This document shows positions 1-6,827 of a stretch of DNA of 8,930 nt, in pieces (positions within the stretch are counted from its first letter, which is position 1; every line of letters begins with the position of its first letter). The stretch lies in the NCBI GenBank assembly GCA_031261365.1, contig JAISJY010000012.1, positions 1 to 8,930 on the forward strand, written 5' to 3'. The position numbers and the translations under genes are program-made. The notes under the pieces are model-generated. The model was given only the letters and a program-made list of their open reading frames with translations, ran no database searches and had not been told where the DNA came from. The DNA comes from Caryophanales bacterium (GTDB lineage: Bacteria; Bacillota_I; Bacilli_A; RFN20; JAISJY01).

Positions 1-2044
1 CGCTTATATAGAAGGAGGCTTTTATAGAGCTACGCTTAACCAAGCCCGTAACGGTTGGCAGTGGTCTCCTGATTTAGCTTTATCATCTCCAACACCTGTT
101 AATCCAGAATTAAAAAATGGTAAATCAATTTCTAAAACTTGGGAAGTAGAACTTCGTCATGATTTAGGATGGTCATTTGCTCCTGGTATTGATACTGCTG
201 GTTTTGATTTAGATCTTAATGCTCAAGATTACTATTGGACTTACCGTGAAGCTTTAACAAGAGGTTTATATAGAGCAACAACTGGTGGTGGAGATTTCTA
301 TTCTGAAATCGTTGGTGCTGAAGATTATGGTATCTTAGCAGCAGAATTAAGAGAAGATGGTATTACTCCACAAGAACAAGTTCAATTAGATGCTGAATGG
401 GCAAAAGTTGGTATTAAAATTACAGGTGATTATTTATTAAGCTTTACTTTTAAAAATAAACAAAGTACTTTTGATGCTTATTATAAACTAGGATGGCCTG
501 CAATGAATCAAGATTTATGGAATAAATATGGTCCTGATGCTTCTGTTCCTGGAAATGTAAACTTATATGGTAAAGACTTATTACATGTTGCTTCAAGTGG
601 TCCAAATATTATTACTTATTTTGAAGCTAACAAATTAACTAGAACTGTAGAAAATCCAAAATATCCACATAGAGATGAAACTGTTTGGACAGGCGAGGAT
701 GTTATTATTTATGCAAATCAAGAAGTTGCTTTCACAGCTTTCTTAGATGGTAAATTAGATATGGCTGGTGTTCCAAATTCTCGTGTTAGTGAATTTGCTA
801 GTAATCCAAGAACTATTAGAACTCCAGATGCTACAACTTGGAGATTAAACATTAATGGTTTGAAAACTGTTGAAGCTCAAAAGGCTCAATTCCCAACTGG
901 AATCGGTAACGATTTTGTTCCTGAACCAATTTTAGGATATAGTAATTTTAGAAAAGCTTTGTATTACTCGTTAAATAGAGAAGAACTTCGTGATGATTGG
1001 GCTCCAACAAGAGGGACAATTAATACTTTATTCTCTAATGCTTATTATGTTGAACCAGAGAGTGGAATTCCTTATAGAAATACTCCTCAAGGTATTGCAG
1101 TTGCTGAAAAGTTTGGACTTAGTACTTGGGGATATAACTTTGATTTAGCTGAATCTTATGCAAAAAGTGCTATTGAAGAAGCTTTAGCAGAAGGTTATTA
1201 TAGTGATTTTTCAACTAGTGGAATTAATTTAATCCATTTAGACCTTCGTTTTATGCAATTAAATGAATCTGAAGCTATTTATAAGACAGCAACATTTGTT
1301 AAACAAGAATTTGAAAAAATTGATGTTACTGCAGTTGTAGCTGGTAAGAGTTACCGTGTTAAAGTTGCAACAAATATTATTGATACAGATTTCCCTGGAA
1401 TTTATACAACATATCAAATGAACGGGGCTTTTGACTTTGCTATGGGCGGTATTAGTGGTTCTGCTTTAGATGCTGCTAGTTTCTTAGATGTTTTTGCTTC
1501 TGATAATCGTGGTGGCTTTACTTTAAACTGGGGCTTTGATACTTCAGTTCCAGAAATACCAGTTGATTATACTTTAGATGGAGAAGAAAGACACGAAATA
1601 TGGAGTTTTGATGCTCTTTGTGTTGCCTTAAGTGGTAAAGTTACAGTTGATGAGGGTTATGAAGTTGCTCCAACTTTAGATGAAGGTGTTTATGAAACAG
1701 CTGAAGCATTGATTCTTGAATTAGAAGATTTCCTTTCATACGCTGAAGATATTACTTGGGGTGATGGACCTTTTGAAATTATTGCTGGTACTAGTGCTGT
1801 TTTAGGTGGTTTCTGGGTTACTTTCCCAGAGGGAACAACTGCAGCTCAAATAAAAGCTGCTTTGGCTTCAGCAGGTTTCGTCTATATTACTTATGATGAT
1901 GGAGACTGGTGTGGTGAGTTTACAAACGGTTCTGGCTATATTCTTAGCAATATAGTAGATGAGGACAGTGTAGTACCAGTTGCTGCTGTTTTGGCTGCTT
2001 ATGGGGAAACTGCTCCATCTGCTCCAGCTATTTACTTCTACTAG
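1..2044 (+). CDS. oppA: Oligopeptide ABC transporter substrate-binding protein (family 5), 5' end outside window
   Basis: Extracytoplasmic peptide receptor that delivers ligand to the OppB/OppC pore. The reading frame is open from base 2 (first full codon GCT) to a TAG stop at 2042-2044, giving 680 visible residues. An ATG at 503 lies inside the gene and is not the start. The opening matches the N-terminal lobe of SBP_bac_5 proteins: an EGGFYRA stretch, then TWEVELRHDLGW and LNAQDYYWTYREAL, equivalent to the family's 'LR...G..F.DG....A.D..' signature. The second part has the FRKALYYSLNREEL helix and a NFDLAESYAKSAIEEA helix typical of the C-terminal lobe. Only a signal peptide or lipobox and perhaps 40-80 residues should be missing. 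The last ~130 residues, after SFDALCVALSGKV, are acidic, low in lysine, end in YFY and do not look like the usual family ending. Position directly ahead of oppBCDF supports the role. The peptide substrate range cannot be read from the sequence. Confidence 0.92.
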   Translation, partial: AYIEGGFYRATLNQARNGWQWSPDLALSSPTPVNPELKNGKSISKTWEVELRHDLGWSFAPGIDTAGFDLDLNAQDYYWTYREALTRGLYRATTGGGDFYSEIVGAEDYGILAAELREDGITPQEQVQLDAEWAKVGIKITGDYLLSFTFKNKQSTFDAYYKLGWPAMNQDLWNKYGPDASVPGNVNLYGKDLLHVASSGPNIITYFEANKLTRTVENPKYPHRDETVWTGEDVIIYANQEVAFTAFLDGKLDMAGVPNSRVSEFASNPRTIRTPDATTWRLNINGLKTVEAQKAQFPTGIGNDFVPEPILGYSNFRKALYYSLNREELRDDWAPTRGTINTLFSNAYYVEPESGIPYRNTPQGIAVAEKFGLSTWGYNFDLAESYAKSAIEEALAEGYYSDFSTSGINLIHLDLRFMQLNESEAIYKTATFVKQEFEKIDVTAVVAGKSYRVKVATNIIDTDFPGIYTTYQMNGAFDFAMGGISGSALDAASFLDVFASDNRGGFTLNWGFDTSVPEIPVDYTLDGEERHEIWSFDALCVALSGKVTVDEGYEVAPTLDEGVYETAEALILELEDFLSYAEDITWGDGPFEIIAGTSAVLGGFWVTFPEGTTAAQIKAALASAGFVYITYDDGDWCGEFTNGSGYILSNIVDEDSVVPVAAVLAAYGETAPSAPAIYFY

Positions 2045-2068
2045 ATTTATTTTTAAAGATTAAACATT

Positions 2069-2109
2069 AGGGGCACAGCAATGTGTCCCTTTATGTGTTT
2101 TTGCTTTTT
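2069..2109 (+). terminator. Rho-independent terminator after oppA
   Basis: A 9-bp stem pairs 2069-2077 (AGGGGCACA) with 2082-2090 (TGTGTCCCT). There is one G-U pair at 2073/2086, and the loop is a GCAA tetraloop of the stable GNRA class. A T-rich but interrupted tail follows (2091-2109). It starts 24 bases after the oppA stop. It should end most oppA transcripts. The interrupted T tract suggests partial read-through into oppB is possible, as at many opp loci where the binding protein is made in excess. Confidence 0.8.
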
Positions 2110-2113
2110 GTTG

Positions 2114-2142
2114 ATGACAGTTTGCTTTAAATAAGATAAAAT
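2114..2142 (+). promoter_or_regulatory. Sigma-A-like promoter for oppBCDF
   Basis: The -35 box is ATGACA (2114-2119, 5 of 6 to TTGACA), then a 17-base spacer, then the -10 box TAAAAT (2137-2142, 5 of 6 to TATAAT). Transcription would start near 2149-2151, leaving a leader of about 20 bases before the oppB ATG. It lies just after the oppA terminator, which makes separate transcription of the membrane complex likely. In such AT-rich DNA -10-like hexamers are common. The support here is the pairing with a good -35 at ideal spacing, in the only intergenic gap. I saw no clear operator. Confidence 0.6.
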
Positions 2143-2158
2143 ATTAAAGAAAGATTTT

Positions 2159-2164
2159 CGAGGT
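2159..2164 (+). promoter_or_regulatory. Ribosome binding site of oppB
   Basis: CGAGGT with a GAGG core (2160-2163) sits 5 bases before the ATG at 2169. It fixes the oppB start, and the predicted protein then begins directly with the family's short cytoplasmic tip before TM1 (MLRYFFQRL). Confidence 0.65.
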
Positions 2165-2168
2165 ATAT

Positions 2169-3350
2169 ATGTTAAGATATTTTTTTCAAAGGTTAATGTG
2201 GGTATTTATAGTCCTAGTAGCTGTTTTAACAACTACTTATGTATTGTACAAAATACAGCCTTCTTCCCCACCAACTAGACCAGCAGAAAAAGCAACTTGG
2301 CTTAAAAGTCAGGTCGGATTAGGTTTTATGGAGGAAGAAATTTTAACCAGAGGAGAAATTTATGAAGGTAAATTTTTTAAGAATGATGAAAACATTTTTG
2401 GTCAGAAAATAACCCGTGAAATGCAGGAAGCAATATACGCGAATTATAAATATTATAAAATTGATTATACAATTTGGTCTGATTATGATTCTCCTAGTGT
2501 GACTAATATGAATCGAAGACTTTTAATTTATCGAGAGATTCCGATTATGGTTCAATATGGCAAATGGGTCAAAAATGTTGTTACTAAATTTGACTGGGGT
2601 CCTTCAACTAACATTTCAATAAATGAAAAAGCAACTACTGTTTTAAATAGGAGTTTTCCATATACCATTGGAGTTAATTTAATAACAACTCTAATTGAAA
2701 TACCCTTAGGATTATTCTTTGGTATACTGTGTGCTATTAAAAAAGATAGTATTTTTGATAATATTATAAATGTTGTTTTTATGGTCTTTATCTCTTTACC
2801 AGGCTTTGTTGTTATAATGTTATTAATGAAATGGTTTGGTAGTGATCATTTATTTGGATTATCACATCCTCTGTTACCTTACCAGTGGCAGTCCTCGGAT
2901 GCCCCGACGAAACAGAAAATCTTAGCGTATTTTATTCCTGTTATTTCCTTATCATTAGGTGGAATAGCGGGACTAACGAGGTCGGTTCGAGCCGAATTAA
3001 GTGAAGGGTTGACTCAAGATTATGTTTTATTAGCCAGAACTAAAGGTTTATCTAAACAACAAGCAATTAATAGACATGCTTTAAGAATTGCTTTAACACC
3101 TTTATTACCAGGTTTAATATTTAGTTTTGCAGCTTTATTAGGTGGAGCTGGAATAACCGAACAAGTTTATGGAATACCGGGAGCAGGAAGAGTATTTTTA
3201 CAAGCTATTCAAGGTAGTCAACCAGATTATAATGTTTTAATGTATGATACTGCTTTGTTTAGTTTCTTAGGACTATTTTTAGGAATATTAATGGATATGT
3301 CATATTCTATAATTGATCCAAGAATAAGGATGGGGGCAAAAAATGAATAA
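2169..3350 (+). CDS. oppB: Oligopeptide ABC transporter permease OppB (AmiC/DppB type), enlarged first outer loop
   Basis: First of the two membrane subunits of the peptide pore. The protein has 393 residues with six likely membrane segments: about 9-28, 164-190, 197-222, 251-270, 312-333 and 359-380. The family's pre-TM2 region is present (KWVKNVVTKFDWGPS, 132-146). The cytoplasmic EAA-type coupling loop is clear at 274-309 (DYVLLARTKGLSKQQ, then RHALRIAL), followed by GIPGAGR at 335-341 and the C-terminal IDPRIR at 382-387. Typical OppB proteins are about 305-320 residues. The extra length lies between TM1 and TM2, roughly residues 29-125, on the outer face. Streptococcal AmiC is also enlarged in this loop. 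The gene has its own promoter and overlaps oppC by 8 bases (ATGAATAA). A GC-richer patch at 2881-3000 encodes the loop before TM4, TM4 and the start of the EAA loop. Confidence 0.95.
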   Translation: MLRYFFQRLMWVFIVLVAVLTTTYVLYKIQPSSPPTRPAEKATWLKSQVGLGFMEEEILTRGEIYEGKFFKNDENIFGQKITREMQEAIYANYKYYKIDYTIWSDYDSPSVTNMNRRLLIYREIPIMVQYGKWVKNVVTKFDWGPSTNISINEKATTVLNRSFPYTIGVNLITTLIEIPLGLFFGILCAIKKDSIFDNIINVVFMVFISLPGFVVIMLLMKWFGSDHLFGLSHPLLPYQWQSSDAPTKQKILAYFIPVISLSLGGIAGLTRSVRAELSEGLTQDYVLLARTKGLSKQQAINRHALRIALTPLLPGLIFSFAALLGGAGITEQVYGIPGAGRVFLQAIQGSQPDYNVLMYDTALFSFLGLFLGILMDMSYSIIDPRIRMGAKNE

Positions 3351-5352
3351 CGAAATAAAACAATATTCAGATGAATTATTTCAAAGAGTTCAAATAAATG
3401 AAAAGATTTTTGATCAAAAGTTTGAAGGTAAACCAAGATCTTTTTTAGCAGATGCGATGTTGAGATTTGTGAAGAATAAAATAAATATTGTCGCGACTTC
3501 TATTGTTTTTGTGATGGTTGTTTTATCTTTCTTAGTACCTTTGTTAACGACCAGAGATTTTACAAGTGCTAATAATGCTAAATTACAATATATGCCACCT
3601 CGGGTTCCAATTCTAGAAAACTTTGGTATTTTAGATGGAAAGGTCAAGGTTAATGATTTTCCAACTGACTCCAATAAACCAGAATTAGATAAAGAGGGTA
3701 ATCCAACAGGTAGATATTATCCTTTGTTTGAAAATATCAATAAATATTCTTCAGAGTATATTGTTCCTGGTTCTCTTGAAAACTCTGAAAGTATTGGAGG
3801 GGTTAAAAGACCAGAATATGTCGGTGGAACTAATTACATTAGATTATTAGCTAATACTGATGCTCATTCTATTTTATCACCTGAAACTCGTTTAGTTTTT
3901 TTACAAAGAGTTGAAATAGTGGTGGATTCAATGGACCCTGATTCAACTTTAACTCTTCTTTTTAAACCAAAAAATATAGATTATCATGGACTTGATGCTA
4001 AAGACCCAGCTAGTTTTCAATATTATCGTTCGGAGTTTAAGTTAAGAGAAAATGGTGAAGAAAGTGAAGATTATATTAATACTATTACATCTCCTGGAAC
4101 TTATCTTTTTAGATACAGCTTTGTCAAAGAAGCTGGAGATGAAACAGATTATAATGATGGACAATTATGTTTGAATTTTGAATCACCTATTGATAAAGCT
4201 AGAATTGATATAACTAGTGTTAATATTATGTCTAGTGATACGACAGTTGTAACTGGTTTTTCAGGATATGAATTGTCACAATGGAGTGGACAAAGTATTG
4301 ATGGATATGGAGGAGATTTTTTAAGAGCAAATGCTATATTTACATCTTGTTCTTTTACTTATGATAAATATGCTGCTATTTTTGCTCCTGTTCCTAATCA
4401 AAACTTGGCAGAATCTAAATATTTGGAGATATTAAGTAAAAATCCTGATATGGAAGAAGCAATTGTTTATAATGACCCAGATGACCATAGTAAAGGTTGG
4501 GTTTTTGAAGGTGAGTGGCCAATAATAGAAATTACTGGAATATCACCAGGGGCAGTTGGTCCTGATGGTGTTTATCATTTTTCTTATAAAGCAACTCTGC
4601 GAGGAACTTATGTTTTAGGTTTTGATATTATGCCTTATTTCTTATTTGGCACTGATTCAGCTGGTCGTGATTTATTTGCTCAAGTTTGGTTATCTTTAAG
4701 AACTTCCTTATTATTAGGTGTTATAGTTTCGGTTATAAATATTATTATTGGAGTTATTTGGGGTTCTATTAGTGGTTATTATGGGGGAGCTGTTGATTTT
4801 TCAATGGAAAGATTTTGTGAATATTTAGGTAGTTTCCCTGGCTTAACCGTTTTATCAATTCTTTATTTAAAATGGGGAGCAGGTTTGTTATTAATGCTTG
4901 TTTATTTAACATATTCGGGGTGGATAGGTGTGGCTGGAATAACTAGAATTCAATTTTATAGATATCGAGGGCGAGAATATGTTTTAGCTAGTAGAACTTT
5001 AGGAGCTAAGGATTCTCGTTTAATCTTTAAACATATTTTACCAAACGGTATTGGTATTATTATAACTAGAACAATTTTATCAATTCCAGGAATGATTTTA
5101 ACTGAAGCTTCTTTAAGTTATTTGAACTTTGGTTTTGGTCATGGAACGATGTTGGACTTTGGTTTATTTAAATTACCAGGCTTATCATTGGGTGTTATTC
5201 TTTTTGAAGGACAGCAAGTTATTACTAAACCAGGTGTCTTTTATTTAGTTATGATACCAGCAGTTGTTATTATTATTTTGATGATTTCCTTTAACTTATT
5301 TGGAAATGCTTTAAGAGATGCGATGAACCCTAGTTTGCGAGGACAAGAATAA
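3343..5352 (+). CDS. oppC: Oligopeptide ABC transporter permease OppC with a ~350-residue extracytoplasmic insertion
   Basis: Second pore subunit, 669 residues against about 300 for E. coli OppC or streptococcal AmiD. Residues 1-46 form a cytoplasmic N-terminus, and TM1 is about 47-69. The conserved OppC core resumes at FGTDSAGRDLF (435-445), continues with TM2 at about 452-474, and has the EAA coupling loop at 543-567 (REYVLASRTLGAKDS, then HILPNG). The last membrane segment is near 632-654, and the C-terminus reads NALRDAMNPSLRG. Between TM1 and GTDSAGRD are about 360 residues, mostly beta-prone with polar turns, holding two cysteines (276 and 336). By topology they lie outside the membrane, where the binding protein docks. 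The ATG overlaps the oppB stop by 8 bases. A GGGGG run (3332-3336) at 6 bases spacing, and AAGGA (3326-3330) further off, can serve as ribosome binding site. The core assignment is firm. The function of the insertion is unknown. Confidence 0.94.
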   Translation: MNNEIKQYSDELFQRVQINEKIFDQKFEGKPRSFLADAMLRFVKNKINIVATSIVFVMVVLSFLVPLLTTRDFTSANNAKLQYMPPRVPILENFGILDGKVKVNDFPTDSNKPELDKEGNPTGRYYPLFENINKYSSEYIVPGSLENSESIGGVKRPEYVGGTNYIRLLANTDAHSILSPETRLVFLQRVEIVVDSMDPDSTLTLLFKPKNIDYHGLDAKDPASFQYYRSEFKLRENGEESEDYINTITSPGTYLFRYSFVKEAGDETDYNDGQLCLNFESPIDKARIDITSVNIMSSDTTVVTGFSGYELSQWSGQSIDGYGGDFLRANAIFTSCSFTYDKYAAIFAPVPNQNLAESKYLEILSKNPDMEEAIVYNDPDDHSKGWVFEGEWPIIEITGISPGAVGPDGVYHFSYKATLRGTYVLGFDIMPYFLFGTDSAGRDLFAQVWLSLRTSLLLGVIVSVINIIIGVIWGSISGYYGGAVDFSMERFCEYLGSFPGLTVLSILYLKWGAGLLLMLVYLTYSGWIGVAGITRIQFYRYRGREYVLASRTLGAKDSRLIFKHILPNGIGIIITRTILSIPGMILTEASLSYLNFGFGHGTMLDFGLFKLPGLSLGVILFEGQQVITKPGVFYLVMIPAVVIIILMISFNLFGNALRDAMNPSLRGQE

Positions 5353-6827
5353 TGGAAAAAGAAATCGTTATTTCAGTTAAGGATTTGAATATCTCTTTTC
5401 GGACTAATCAAGGTTTATTACATGCTGTTAGAGGGGTTAGTTTTGATTTATTTAAAGGAGAAACTTTAGCTATTGTTGGTGAATCTGGTTCAGGAAAGAG
5501 TGTTACAAGTAAGACTATTATGGGTATTTTAGCAAATAATGCTATTATTGATTCTGGTTCTGTTATTTATGAAAATCAAGATTTAACCAAAATACCTGAA
5601 GAGGAGTTTCATAAAATAAGAGGAAATAAAATTGGAATGATTTTCCAAGACCCAACAAGTGCTTTAAATCCTATTATGCGAGTTGGTAAACAAATTGTTG
5701 AGGCTTTAATATTAAATGGACAAAGAAGGAAAAATAAGGTTGTTGATTCTTATATTAATGCTTATAACAAATATAATGCGACTAAAATACAATTAGATAA
5801 TTTAGTAAAAGATAAAGAATTACCTAAAAATGAAAAACAAGAACAAATAAAAGTACTTAAAAATCAAATAGTTGAATTAAAGAAAGAATATCAAAATGCT
5901 AAAAAACTTGGTAAAAGACAAGTAAAAAAAGAGTATGAAGGTTACTTAATTACTTATAAAAATGATGTTAAAGATTTAATTAAAAGAAAAAAAGAAGCAG
6001 ATTTAGAATATAAGAGAAAAAAAGCTGAAATTAAAGACGATAAGGTTCAATTAAAAGAACTAGAAAATGAATTACCATTACCAAAATTAATTAAAGAATA
6101 TTTGGAGTTAAGAGAAAAGCATAATCGTTTAATTAGAGTTACTCATAAAGAAGCTTTTGAAGAAGCAATTAAAATTATGAAAGAAGTTGGAATACCTGAA
6201 CCAGAGAGGCGTTTTAAGATGTATCCTTTCCAGTTTTCAGGAGGTATGAAACAAAGAGTAGTTATTGCTATTGCTTTAATGGCTCAACCTCAGATACTTA
6301 TTTGTGATGAACCAACAACAGCTTTAGATGTTACTATTCAAGCTCAAATATTGCAATTAATTAAACAAATAAAGAGAGATAGAAATTTAAGTGTTGTTTT
6401 TATTACGCATAATTTAGGAGTTGTGGCTAATGTGGCAGATAGAATTGCAGTTATGTATGCGGGTAAAATAGTTGAATATGGGACAGCTAATGAAGTTTTT
6501 TATAATCCAAGACATCCTTATACTTGGGCTTTAATGTCTAGTATGCCAGATATGAATAGTAAAGAGAAATTACAAACTATTCCTGGAACACCTCCTAATA
6601 TGTTATTCCCGCCTAAAGGTGATGCTTTTGCAGTTAGAAATAGATATGCTCTTAAAATAGATTATGAGGAACATCCTCCTTTATTTAAAGTTAGTGATAC
6701 TCATTATGCAGCGACTTGGTTATTAGACCCTCGTTCCCCAGAGATACCTATTCCTGAAGAGATTAAAACTAGAATTGCTTTTATGAAAACAGAAGTAGAG
6801 AAGTTAAGAGGTATTTCCCATGAGTGA
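5352..6827 (+). CDS. oppD: Oligopeptide ABC transporter ATP-binding protein OppD (AmiE type) with helical insertion
   Basis: Cytoplasmic ATPase, one half of the OppD/OppF motor. It has 491 residues against about 340-355 in lactococci and streptococci. Motifs: Walker A GESGSGKS (43-50), Q-loop MIFQDP (96-101), signature FSGGMKQR (295-302), Walker B ILICDEP (315-321) and H-loop H353, so catalysis should be intact. The extra length lies between the Q-loop and the signature, about 124-262. It is dense in Lys, Glu, Gln and Leu, has no Trp or Cys, and probably forms a coiled coil. The C-terminus is the oligopeptide-transporter tail (IPGTPPNMLFPPKG, then THYAATWLLDP). The four cysteines that bind an iron-sulfur cluster in other OppD/DppD proteins are D424, N430, D437 and T455 here. 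The start ATG overlaps the oppC TAA by one base (TAATG), with GAGGAC at 5339-5344 as ribosome binding site. It ends in TGA; reading that codon as Trp would add only seven residues. Confidence 0.95.
   Translation: MEKEIVISVKDLNISFRTNQGLLHAVRGVSFDLFKGETLAIVGESGSGKSVTSKTIMGILANNAIIDSGSVIYENQDLTKIPEEEFHKIRGNKIGMIFQDPTSALNPIMRVGKQIVEALILNGQRRKNKVVDSYINAYNKYNATKIQLDNLVKDKELPKNEKQEQIKVLKNQIVELKKEYQNAKKLGKRQVKKEYEGYLITYKNDVKDLIKRKKEADLEYKRKKAEIKDDKVQLKELENELPLPKLIKEYLELREKHNRLIRVTHKEAFEEAIKIMKEVGIPEPERRFKMYPFQFSGGMKQRVVIAIALMAQPQILICDEPTTALDVTIQAQILQLIKQIKRDRNLSVVFITHNLGVVANVADRIAVMYAGKIVEYGTANEVFYNPRHPYTWALMSSMPDMNSKEKLQTIPGTPPNMLFPPKGDAFAVRNRYALKIDYEEHPPLFKVSDTHYAATWLLDPRSPEIPIPEEIKTRIAFMKTEVEKLRGISHE

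Noticed and set aside
10..17. GAAGGAGG, a near-perfect ribosome binding sequence
   Set aside because: It is inside the oppA frame, encodes part of IEGG, and no suitable start codon follows at 5-10 bases.
2980..2996. GGTTCGAG with flanking pairing resembles a tRNA T-arm
   Set aside because: It encodes conserved OppB residues just after TM4 and no matching acceptor, D or anticodon arms occur upstream.
3227..3436. Minus-strand open frame of 69 codons across the oppB/oppC junction
   Set aside because: It lies wholly over two well-supported genes in the other orientation and shows no family signature or ribosome binding site.
3414..3674. Minus-strand open frame of 86 codons inside oppC
   Set aside because: It is the shadow of the oppC coding frame.
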